From: Histomonas meleagridis | Lineage: Eukaryota; Parabasalia; Tritrichomonadida; Dientamoebidae | Length of the DNA: 64,000 bases | Assembly: GCA_020186115.1 (NCBI GenBank) | Contig: WSYJ01000002.1 | Coordinates: 1 to 64,000, forward strand | Direction: 5' to 3' | Part shown: positions 1-10,000 of the stretch, piece after piece | How positions within the stretch are numbered: position 1 is the stretch's first letter | How the letters are laid out: the number at the start of each line of letters is the position of its first letter | Translations under genes and position numbers: made by a program | Notes under the pieces: model-generated | The model's input: the letters and a program-made list of their open reading frames with translations, nothing else | The model's database searches: none | Told to the model about the DNA's origin: nothing

Positions 1-1010
1 TAACAAAATTAACAGCATTTGATACCTTCATTTAACAGTACATTTATAAGTATTATATTCTTGTTTCTTCTGTTATTCTTTCATCTAGTTGTTTTTGTCT
101 GTTGTTTCTTCTGTTAATTTATTCTTATAAACAGAATTCTGTAAAATGTGCTGGTAACAGTAACAAGTCACAAATCAAAATTCATGTCGGATGTCGGAAG
201 GCTCCGACACTATACTGTTAATATAAAAATTACCGGTTACTTTGCTACCTCATTATTTAAAAAAAAATCTAAAATCGACACAACCATTAACGACTCACGT
301 GAACTAAAACATGAATTTATCAGTGTTTTTGCAAAGTTCGACAAAGGATTAATGATAAAACATTATTTTTAAAAATAGTTTACGTTCGTTGAATTTATCA
401 GTGTTTTTTGCAAAGTTCGACAAAGGATTAATTATAATACATTATTTTCAAACAACAATTGTTAAGCATCAAACGCTCAAAATCCACAAATCACTTACGG
501 ATTTTTTCAGCGTTTATTACAACATTCGACAGAGGATTAATGATATATCATTATTTTAAAACAAGTTTACGTTTGTTCAATTTATCATCGTTTGTTACAA
601 CATTCACAAAGGAATTTATGATATATCATTATTTTAAAACAAGTTTACGTTCGTTCAATTTTTCAGCTCTATTGCAACATTCGACGAAGGATTCAATGAA
701 AAACATTAATGACTATGTTGATTTAAGGCGTTTATGCTTATATCGACAAAGGAATTTATGATATATCATTATTTTAAAACAAGTTTACGTTCGTTCAATT
801 TATCAGCATTTGTTACAACATTCGACGAAGGATTAATGATAAAACATTAATGACTATGTTGATTTAAGGCGTTTATGCTTATATCGACAAAGGAATTTAT
901 GATATATCATTATTTTAAAACAAGTTTACGTTCGTTCAATTTTTCAGCTCTATTGCAACATTCGACGAAGGATTCAATGAAAAACATTAACATCAGATGT
1001 AAATCGTTTG
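1..1010. repeat. Degenerate direct-repeat array, unit copy 1
   Basis: This stretch is built from variants of a short unit of roughly 80 bp: a GACAAAGGA(T)TTAATGATA block, then ATCATTATTTTAAAACAAG, then TTTACGTTCGTTCAATTTATCAGC, then a TTACAACATTCGAC block. Some pairs are separated by an added segment containing GATTTAAGGCGTTTATGCTT, giving a longer second-order period. The same array recurs at 3437-4660. Short reading frames across it only read through the repeat and look non-coding. Base 1 matches the start of the second unit at 3436-3437, so the window opens at or very near a unit boundary. Confidence 0.8.
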
Positions 1011-1190
1011 ATATGTAAATCATGTGAAAATGACTATCATATAACGAGATATATTAATTTTTGTCATTTTCCTTTTGCGTTAAATTATTCAAAAAATGCT
1101 CATTTACTCCGTTTCGTAAAGGGTTCACTTTTTGGTTATTTTTTAACCCTTGAAATTTTAATGGTACTTTTTTGATAAAAATAAACATAT

Positions 1191-2403
1191 TCATAAAGCA
1201 TCATCATCAACTTCATCATCAACTATTTGTTCTTCTAATTTTTTGTGATATTTTTCAAACCTATCATAAACTTCTGGCAATAAATTATATACTTTAAATA
1301 CTTTTCCATCAATCCTTTTTTTTTTTTTTTTTCCAGTGAATTTTTTCATATTTGCAATAAAAGTCCTTGAACTGCAACTATTGAATTTATTTTTTTCAAC
1401 AAAATCACAATATAAATTAAATAAATCAGGACCTGTTATGTTTTTGATTTTTTCGTAATTGTCTCTAGCGAATATTTCATAACTTGACATTGAAGCTTCT
1501 TTTATATTTTCTTTTGCTTCACTGTTCGGAATTCTTCTTAAATTTACTTTCGACACATCCATTAACATAAAGAATGTAAATAAATTTTCATAAAATTCAG
1601 GCGTGAATGAATCAGCAAGTTTTGAGAAATAATCAAAATCTTGTAAATGCTTATCACTTGTTTTTGTTACAACATATCTTCTATCATAACTTTCAATTTT
1701 GTATTTCTTTTAAAACCAGTAATTTTTTGTTTTCTAATGTTGCATTAAATTTACCGACTACTGATTCTATATTCGTAACATTTTCATTTGCGTATCTCGC
1801 CATTAATTTGCATATTACATCTGTAAAGAATGTATTTTTTCCTGTTCCTTGATTTCCTAATATAACTAAAGCAACTCCAGTTTTGAAATTTGGTTTTTGA
1901 AGAATTGATGCAATCCAAATTAAAATATATCTATAAATTTCTTCATTACCATTTGCTATTACTTCTCTGACGTGATCTAAAAATGGTTGTATAATTTCTG
2001 TTTTTACTTTATCAAGCTTTTTATAATCATAACCTCTAAAGTAAGAAAAAATTTGAGGGTCTTCGGAATAAAATTTTAATGCCTTCACCGTGAATATTTT
2101 TGTATTTTCTAAATATAAATCCCAGGCGGAAACATTTTTTGTTTTGTTTCCTTCAGTTCTTTTGCCAATAATTATTTTTTTTAGCTTTTGTTTTGCAACG
2201 TTTTCTGATGTGTAACTTACTTTAACATAATCATTCACTGCGTCATAATCTTTAAACATAAATACTTCAGGTGTTGAATCACATACTAAAAAACATTTCT
2301 TTAAATCATTTATTGCTTCATCTCCGTTTAAATCATAGTTTTTATTTTTTCTAATGTCCATTAGATTGAATTTGTCGTTTATGTCGATTGTAACTTCTGA
2401 CAT
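1191..2403 (-). pseudogene. D5-like SF3 helicase, copy 1 (deleted core)
   Basis: The 5' part (2403 to 1693) reads as 236 residues starting MSEVTIDINDKF. It includes a Walker A loop GNQGTGKN and a Walker B-like strand LLVLKE near the end of the frame. The 3' part (1568 to 1191) reads as a basic, winged-helix-like C-terminal segment ending in an acidic tail. Compared with copy 2, about 170-180 bp are missing near 1697-1708; this removes the segment carrying SF3 motif C (SNND) and the arginine pair. A run of 17 T at 1316-1332 replaces sequence present in copy 2 and inserts several lysines. The family is typical of viral, phage and plasmid D5/DUF5906-type helicases. This copy should be inactive. 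Confidence 0.75.
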
Positions 2404-2456
2404 CTTTTTAGTTGCATTAAAAAATCAAATTACTACTTTAAAACTAGACTTAATTT

Positions 2457-2562
2457 ATAACCTGTAACGTAACGTAACCTTGGTTTTTGCATCTCATGTT
2501 CTTTATTCTTCTTCTTTTTTCCAAAATGTCAAAGTTACAGGTAACGTTACGTTACAGGTTAT
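2457..2562. repeat. 24-bp inverted repeat / hairpin, copy 1
   Basis: Left arm 2457-2480 and right arm 2539-2562 are inverted complements with one mismatch in 24 positions, separated by a 58-nt pyrimidine-rich spacer. Both arms are iterations of GTAACG/CGTTAC. The structure lies between the 5' ends of two divergent genes. Such a position and iteron-like content are common for replication origins or shared regulatory sites, but the function here is inferred only. Confidence 0.75.
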
Positions 2563-2739
2563 AGTTAGATTTTTCGCACATGCTTATTTTAAACTCGACC
2601 GTTAATCCTAATTTTCAATCATCCTCTCGTCGTTAATGCTTTCTTTTATGTAGCGCGGCTTGAAGCGAGCGTATCACGCGAAGCTTCAATAGCGCTGTGT
2701 GTGTGTGTGTATTTTCCATTATCTTTATATAATTATTTA

Positions 2740-3127
2740 ATGTCTTTAGATCTAAATGATTTTGTGAAAAGAAATTTATTTGACCGTTACGACTCGTCGA
2801 TTGTTCAAAATCAACTTAGAGGCATTAAAGAATCGCCACTTGAAGATTTCCTTGATGATATTCAAGAATGTTGGAAGAATGCAATATATCATGACGAAGA
2901 AATAGAATATATAACAGTATCAGAAATGAACCGGTTATACGTTCAGTACTCAAAAATACGATCGTTTTAAACTAAGTAAGAAATCATTTGAAAGAGAGCT
3001 GATGGAAAAAGAAATTTATAAAATGCAGTATAAAATATTTGGAAGAAATACACGTGTATTTTATAGAAAGAAAATCGACGAAGAATTTAATGAAGAATTT
3101 AATGGAGAGTTTGATGTTAAGAGATAA
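2740..3127 (+). pseudogene. Small gene divergent from helicase, frameshifted
   Basis: The frame from the ATG at 2740 (MSLDLNDFVKRNLFDRY) runs to a stop at 2968. One base earlier in phase, the coding sequence continues without a break to 3127 through a basic stretch and a repeated EEFN segment, so one extra T in the TTTT at 2967-2970 would explain the break. The product would be about 128 residues. Its middle (SEMNRLYVQYSKI) has the look of the small winged-helix segments found at the ends of D5-like helicases, but this is weak. Not recognised otherwise. The upstream (GT)n tract is the same one at which copy 2 is truncated, so copy 2 lacks this gene. Confidence 0.5.
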
Positions 3128-3183
3128 ATTATATTGTAATTATTTTTTGAATTTAATGATAAAAGTTAATGATTCTAAATAAT

Positions 3184-3430
3184 GAGTCATTGTTTTCTTA
3201 TAATTACTGTTAAAGGTGATGGTAACAATTTTCAAAGTCAATTATGTGTGAATCGGAGTTTTCTTTGCTGTTTTTGATTTGAATGAGTCATTGTTTTCTA
3301 TAATTACTGTTAAAGGTGATGGTAACAATTTTCAAAGTCGATTATGTGTGAATCGGAGTTTTCTTTGCTGTTTTTGATTTGAATGAGTCATTGTTTTCTT
3401 ATAATTACTGTTAAAGGTGATGGTAACAAT
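3184..3430. repeat. 100-bp tandem repeat, 2.5 copies
   Basis: The block beginning GAGTCATTGTTTTCT starts at 3184, 3285 and 3385, giving a 100-101 bp period. Each copy includes GTTAAAGGTGATGGTAACAA. The third copy is cut short and passes directly into the start of the second 3.4-kb unit. No coding content is evident. Confidence 0.85.
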
Positions 3431-3436
3431 AGCGGT

Positions 3437-4700
3437 AACAAAATTAACAGCATTTGATACCTTCATTTAACAGTACATTTATAAGTATTATATTCTTGTT
3501 TCTTCTGTTATTCTTTCATCTAGTTGTTTTTTGTCTGTTGTTTCTTCTGTTAATTTATTCTTATAAACAGAATTCTGTAAAATGTGCTGGTAACAGTAAC
3601 AAGTCACAAATCAAAATTCATGTCGGATGTCGGAAGGCTCCGACACTATACTGTTAATATAAAAATTACCGGTTACTTTGCTACCTCATTATTTAAAAAA
3701 AAATCTAAAATCGACACAACCATTAACGACTCACGTGAACTAAAACATGAATTTATCAGTGTTTTTGCAAAGTTCGACAAAGGATTAATGATAAAACATT
3801 ATTTTAAAACAAGTTTACGTTCGTTGAATTTATCAGTGTTTTTGCAAAGTTCGACAAAGGATTAATGATAAAACATTATTTTCAAACAACAATTTTTTAA
3901 GCATCAAACGCTCAAAATCCACAAATCACTTACGATTCAGATGAACGAAACAAGTTTACGTTCGTTCAATTTTTCAGCGTTTATTACAACATTCGACAGA
4001 GGATTAATGATATAGCATTATTTTAAAACCAGTTTACGTTTGGTCAATTTATCATCGTTTGTTCCAACATTCACAAAGGAATTTATGATATATCATTATT
4101 TTTAAAACAAGTTTACGTTCGTTCATTTTTTCAGCTCTATTGCAACATTCGACGAAGGATTCAATGAAAAACATTAATGACTATGTTGATTTAAGGCGTT
4201 TATGCTTATATCGACAAAGGAATTTATGATATATCATTATTTTAAAACAAGTTTACGTTCGTTCAATTTATCAGCATTTGTTACAACATTCGACGAAGGA
4301 TTAATGATAAAACATTAATGACTATGTTGATTTAAGGCGTTTATGCTTATATCGACAAAGGAATTTATGATATATCATTATTTTAAAACAAGTTTACGTT
4401 CGTTCAATTTTTCAGCTCTATTGCAACATTCGACGAAGGATTCAATGAAAAACATTAACATCAGATGTAGATTTATGCGTTTGCTTGCTTATATTCGACA
4501 AAGGATTAATGATAAAACATTTATTAAAACAAGTTTACGTTCGTTCAATTTATCAGCGTTTGTTACAACATTCGACAAAGGAATTAATGATATATCATTA
4601 TTTTAAAACATGAATTTATCAGCGTTGATTGCTAAAATCGACAAATCACTCACACACACGAATGAAACATCAATTTTTAAGTGTTAATTACAAAAATCTA
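3437..4700. repeat. Degenerate direct-repeat array, unit copy 2
   Basis: Second copy of the array at 1-1010, sharing its opening segments almost base for base and then differing in number and order of the short repeats. It has extra repeat copies around 4450-4700 relative to copy 1. Repeat number variation between two otherwise near-identical units is expected for slippage or unequal exchange. No gene is seen. Confidence 0.8.
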
Positions 4701-4960
4701 AAAATAAATTTATGATGTCATCAATTTTAAAACATGAAATTATAAGCATTGAATAGTACATAATTTTGCGATTCGTTTGATATGTAAATCATGTGAAAAT
4801 GACTATCATATAACGAGATATTCTGATTTTTGTCATTCAACTTTTGCGTTAAATCATTCAAAAAATGCTCATTTACTCCGTTTCGTAAAGGGTTCACTTT
4901 TTGGTTATTTTTTAACCCTTGAAATTTTAATGGTACTTTTTTTGATAAAAATAAACATAT

Positions 4961-6325
4961 TCATAAAGCATCATCATCAACTTCATCATCAACTATTTGT
5001 TCTTCTAATTTTTTGTGATATTTTTCAAACCTATCATAAACTTCTGGCAATAAATTATATACTTTAAATACTTTTCCATCAATCCTTTTTGCAGAAGCAT
5101 TTCCAGTGAATTTTTTCATATTTGCAATAAAAGTCCTTGAACTGCAACTATTGAATTTATTTTTTTCAACAAAATCACAATATAAATTAAATAAATCAGG
5201 ACCTGTTATGTTTTTGATTTTTTCGTAATTGTCTCTAGCGAATATTTCATAACTTGACATTGAAGCTTCTTTTATATTTTCTTTTGCTTCACTGTTCGGA
5301 ATTCTTCTTAAATTTACTTTCGACACATCCATTAACATAAAGAATGTAAATAAATTTTCATAAAAATTCAGGCGTGAATGAATCAGCAAGTTTTGAGAAA
5401 TAATCAAAATCTTGTAAATGCTTATCACTTGTTTTTGTTACAACATATCTTCTATCATAACTTTCAATCTTTATTGGAACATCATTATTCGATACCATTA
5501 TAAAATTCGCAACATTTTCTGTTTCTCTCATCGGTTCATTCTTTTGATTTATATTTATTGTTTTATCTGTTATAATAGATTTTAACGCATCAGAATTTAA
5601 AAATTTATTAGTATCAATACTTTGTAATTCATTTAAAACCAGTAATTTTTTGTTTTCTAATGTTGCATTAAATTTACCGACTACTGATTCTATATTCGTA
5701 ACATTTTCATTTGCGTATCTCGCCATTAATTTGCATATTACATCTGTAAAGAATGTATTTTTTCCTGTTCCTTGATTTCCTAATATAACTAAAGCAACTC
5801 CAGTTTTGAAATTTGGTTTTTGAAGAATTGATGCAATCAAATTAAAATATATCTATAAATTTCTTCATTACCATTTGCTATTACTTCTCTGACGTGATCT
5901 AAAAATGGTTGTATAATTTCTGTTTTTACTTTATCAAGCTTTTTATAATCATAACCTCTAAAGTAAGAAAAAATTTGAGGGTCTTCGGAATAAAATTTTA
6001 ATGCCTTCACCGTGAATATTTTTGTATTTTCTAAATATAAATCCCAGGCGGAAACATTTTTTGTTTTGTTTCCTTCAGTTCTTTTGCCAATAATTATTTT
6101 TTTTTTTTTTTTTTTTGCAACGTTTTCTGATGTGTAACTTACTTTAACATAATCATTCACTGCGTCATAATCTTTAAACATAAATACTTCAGGTGTTGAA
6201 TCACATACTAAAAAACATTTCTTTAAATCATTTATTGCTTCATCTCCGTTTAAATCATAGTTTTTATTTTTTCTAATGTCCATTAGATTGAATTTGTCGT
6301 TTATGTCGATTGTAACTTCTGACAT
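4961..6325 (-). pseudogene. D5-like SF3 helicase, copy 2 (frameshifted)
   Basis: All core SF3 elements are present in three overlapping frames: Walker A GNQGTGKN, Walker B-like LLVLNE, motif C with MVSNND, and a DRR arginine pair, followed by a basic C-terminal domain and an acidic tail. A one-base loss near 5837 (TCAAA versus TCCAAA in copy 1) and a one-base gain near 5362 split the gene. A 20-T run at 6097-6116 replaces mixed sequence of the same length found in copy 1. The N-terminal region shows no primase signature. The helicase would unwind DNA for element replication; whether the breaks are real or sequencing errors is unclear. Confidence 0.75.
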
Positions 6326-6378
6326 CTTTTTAGTTGCATTAAAAAATCAAATTACTACTTTAAAACTAGACTTAATTT

Positions 6379-6484
6379 ATAACCTGTAACGTAACGTAAC
6401 CTTGGTTTTTGCATCTCATGTTCTTTATTCTTCTTCTTTTTTTTTTTTTTTCAAAGTTACAGGTAACGTTACGTTACAGGTTAT
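6379..6484. repeat. 24-bp inverted repeat / hairpin, copy 2
   Basis: Arms at 6379-6402 and 6461-6484 are identical to those of copy 1, including the single mismatch. The spacer differs only where a 15-T run (6437-6451) replaces an 8-nt segment of copy 1. Retention of exact arms in both units suggests either recent duplication or constraint. Confidence 0.75.
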
Positions 6485-6616
6485 AGTTAGATTTTTCGCA
6501 CATGCTTATTTTAAACTCGACCGTTAATCCTAATTTTCAATCATCCTCTCGTCGTTAATGCTTTCTTTTATGTAGCGCGGCTTGAAGCGAGCGTATCACG
6601 CGAAGCTTCAATAGCG

Positions 6617-6632
6617 CTGTGTGTGTGTGTGT
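6617..6632. other. (GT)n junction between element types
   Basis: An alternating GT tract follows AGCGCT in both 3.4-kb units. In copy 1 it leads into the small gene; here it leads directly into retrotransposon sequence (CGGTGTACTCTG, matching 21375 onward). The short shared alternation is a likely breakpoint for recombination or truncation. Confidence 0.7.
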
Positions 6633-7047
6633 CGGTGTACTCTGTTGAACTTTCTTCTGCATCTGATCGAAATCTGATTTCGAAATTTCGTTCGTCTCTT
6701 GGGCTCAAACTTTCTCTGAATGGCTCTGGGCTGGTGTATATTGATTCTGTGTTGCTTGTGATGTTCTCCGTCGAACTTTCTTCTGCATCTGATTCAGGAT
6801 GAAAAAAAAAAAAAAATGGGTTCTTCTTGATAAATTTAGCATTATTAAGCTCTATTTTTGGTCTTGATTTTCGTGTTGTGCATAGTTTCGAGCCTAAATG
6901 TTTATCTCGGAGAGATAATCTGATATGTTCCGAGATTCTCCGAAAATCATCGGAACTTATATGGTTCTGCTCCTCTCCGGGAGCTCTATCCAATGGTGCG
7001 CTTTTCCCCTCTCTAAGTTGCTCAGGTGAAAAAAATAAAAAATCCAT
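6633..7047 (-). mobile_element. tRNA-linked non-LTR element, copy III (5' fragment)
   Basis: On the minus strand this begins with the same ATG and opening residues (MDFLFFSPEQLREGKS) as the full copy at 21788, and keeps the acidic 42-residue repeat region until the junction at 6632. It therefore contains only the first 415 bp of the element. A 15-A run at 6802-6816 replaces sequence seen in copy I and adds a string of phenylalanines. The fragment still encodes an open frame but has none of the enzymatic domains. Confidence 0.8.
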
Positions 7048-7063
7048 TCCGCGCTGCTGGAAT
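7048..7063 (-). repeat. 16-nt tRNA-Tyr 3' tail (target-site copy)
   Basis: These 16 bases equal the last 16 bases of the tRNA-Tyr gene at 21789-21804 (T-arm 3' half, acceptor 3' half and discriminator), in the same orientation. They separate the 3' end of element copy II from the 5' end of copy III. Homology to the tRNA stops exactly at both element boundaries, as expected for a target-site duplication. Confidence 0.8.
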
Positions 7064-10000
7064 GAGTATGTGTTGTATAATGACGCGTCCGTCTTAATTT
7101 ATTGTAGGTTAACCCTACTGTTATGATCAATGTTAGAACTGTTCTTTGGGGTGGTCGAAACCGTTTTAATAGAACGTGTCACTTTTGTTTTCTTCTTATT
7201 CTTTTTAATACTAGCATCTTTCACTATTTCTTCTTTCTTCTTTTTTGCATTGATCGCGTATTGCAAAAGTCTAGATGATCGTAACAACTCTTGTTCGTCT
7301 TTTAACTCGTTAATACTTTTTCCTTCTAAGTATTGAGTTCATCTTCGTCAAAGTTATCTTCTTTCTTGCTTCTTTTTTTTTTCTTGTCTATAATAAAGAT
7401 CTTTCCTTTTATTATAGATTTTTGTATATTATCTTCTTTGATCGGTTTATTGTACTTCCTCTCTGCTTCATTTAATGCGAATTTCATGTATTCCTTTTGT
7501 TCTTCTTCATTGGTATCTGATGGTTCTGAGTTTGAAAAAATATCTGAAAAAAGGTACTTCTTCTAATTCTTCATCTTCATCTTTATCTTCTTCTTCTTCT
7601 TCAGGATTATAATTATCTTCATCAATAACATTAAAGTCTTCTTCTTCTCTTTCTATATTGTTTATATTATTGTTATTATTCTTATTTTGATTTTTTTTTT
7701 GGTGTTCCTGTCGAATATTATATTATTACCTTTATAATTATTTTCTTTGAGTCCTTTGATTATTTCTTCGACTATTGCATTATGTCTTTTAGTAGCTATA
7801 TTTCTAATTTTTAAGCAACCATTGATTCTATGCATCAATGAATCATTTTGATTTAAGTTACATCTATTACATTTAGGATTTATATTTAAATTATTGTTAT
7901 TTAGGATTTCATTTGTCGGTAAATTATTACATCTTGCTAGAATAGCGAACTTAATAATATTATTACTTAATAAAAAAAAAAAAAAAAATAAAAAGAAGTT
8001 TGAATCAGTTGATTTATCCATTGTACAGAAAGTATGTGCTTTAAATGGTAATTTCTTAAGGTTGTCTAGTGTCTGTATCATTTTATTTAAATATTTTGTA
8101 ATGTCTTTCTCATTAATAAATTCTTCTCTGTTTTCTTCTTCCTCTCTTTATTTTCTTTATTATCGATTTGATAGATAATACAATTATTTTCTTCTAGGTT
8201 TGGTTTATAACCTACTTAAGATTATATAATGCTTTTTACTGCTCTACAAAATGTACTATTTGTTCCGATTTTTGTATAATTTTACCTTTATTATCAAAAG
8301 GAATTCCAAAATAAGGTGAGTTTTCATCTACTTGTATTTTCCTATAGTCTAATTCTCTAGCACATTGTCATTCTAATAAAATTCCTGATATTTAAATCCT
8401 TGATAATAATAAAAAGCATAAATGTTCTTAATTGTACACATAATTTCTTTCTTTAAAGACATTAAACTTAAACCTCCTTCTTTATAATGTGTATAAAATA
8501 AATCTTTGGCTAAACCTTTTGTATTTAATATTTGATTTATTGAACTCTAATAAATTCATCAAGTTTTTTAAGTTCTTTAATAGAGCATAAACCATTTAAC
8601 ATTTCAAAATCTAATTGAGGAGTAATTATTCTTTAATTGCATCTATTATTTGATTAACTTTTAAAGGAGAATTAATTACTTGTATGATTTCTTGTTTAAT
8701 TTTTATTGATTTTAGTTTGAGAATGTTGTTTTTTTACTTTCACGATTTATTGCTATTGGTGCACCTAAATATTCTATATATTCCATTAATGGATGATTTG
8801 GTATTTCTTCATTAACTAATAGTAAACATTCATTTAAAGTTGGTCTTAGTATTATTAAAATATATATAAGATAGAGTCTGTACATTTTTGTGAAGCTATT
8901 TTAAGTTTAAATATTTTTACAAAAATTTTTCTACTGTTTTAACTCATATTTTGCATTCCATCTTGTGATATTAGAAATTAATATAACATCATCTGCATAA
9001 GCTTGAATATTAAAAGAAAGAAAAAAGATTCATTTTCTCTCATTGGATCTTCTATAATTACTCCATCTTTTTATTATAATTTTGTATTGCTTTGATTAAA
9101 GGTTCAAGACATGAATTAAATAGTGTTGTAGTGATAGAGGACAACCTTGTACGAAAGCCTCTATTGATGTTAATCCAATCTGAAGGTTTATTCACTCCAG
9201 TTTCTATTCTCTTGTTTTGGTATCTGTATATAAGTCTTTTATTAATTTGATAAAATAATTCCGAATCCTGTGGATTTGCATGACAAAGTAATAAACTTGC
9301 TTGTGTACTGAATCGAAGGCTTTTGGCGAGAATCCTAGTGTTGTAATATGGAGTCGAGATCTCTTGGCCTCACTGCAGTGTGCAATTACTTTCATTTATA
9401 TCTCGCATGTGTTCAGTTATCCCATTGATATTGGTTTTAAAAGACCTTTTTTGTACCGAACTTTCCATGAATGGCACAAAGAAACATTTAAATCTCAGAT
9501 CACACTGCAAAGTGCAAGAAAATTAGCACTCATAATTCTGCATAAAGTTGAGTGATGTTAAATTGGTCTCCAATTGGTGAGTTTCCATCTGGATTATTCT
9601 TCTTAAATATAGCCTGGTTCTTGATATTTCATAATTCTGGAATTTTCTTGCAGTCTCATTATTTGTTTAATTATAGCTTTCTGAATTAATTTGGCTGTAA
9701 TTATTAATTTTGAATTTTCCAAATGGTATTAGGAAATACCATCTAGACCTGTAGTTGATAAATTTTGGTCTTGTAATAATTAGCTTGTTTGATTCTGTCT
9801 TTTGTCTAGTAACATTAGCTTAAGTAATTTCATTCATCTTGTTATCTAAGTTTTTATTTCAAACAAAATATATCCGAATATTGTTTTTCTTGTAATGATG
9901 GGAGGAATTCCCATTCGTACTTTAAAATGCTTTCTATTTCTCAAACTCATGTTGCATTCTGGTGTTGGTTCGTTTGTAATGAACACATTCCCATGGCTTT

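Larger units (their letters stand above)
1..3436. mobile_element. SF3-helicase element, tandem copy 1
   Basis: First of two direct copies; sequence from base 1 recurs from 3436. Reading along the plus strand, the unit holds a short-repeat array, a minus-strand SF3 helicase gene, a 24-bp inverted repeat, a plus-strand small gene and a 100-bp tandem repeat. Nothing here resembles an integrase, transposase or capsid gene, so class and mobility mechanism are unknown. A helicase of the virus/plasmid type, a hairpin between divergent genes and direct tandem copies would fit a small replicating element integrated as a concatemer. That is inference. It could equally be a piece of a larger element amplified by recombination. 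Confidence 0.6.
3437..6632. mobile_element. SF3-helicase element, tandem copy 2 (truncated)
   Basis: Direct repeat of the unit at 1-3436, with the same order of array, minus-strand helicase and hairpin. It ends inside the (GT)n tract at about 6620-6632, where copy 1 instead continues into the divergent small gene and the 100-bp repeat. From 6633 the sequence is retrotransposon. Copy 2 retains the helicase core deleted from copy 1 but has its own frameshifts, so neither unit looks able to make an intact helicase as sequenced. Confidence 0.6.

Noticed and set aside
148-761. Small plus-strand frames in the repeat array (and their copies at 3584-4606)
   Set aside because: They only translate the short direct repeats, shift between copies, and have no recognisable domain.
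1-1010. CRISPR-like interpretation of the repeat array
   Set aside because: Repeats are long, degenerate and adjoining, without unique spacers of constant length, and the setting is eukaryotic.
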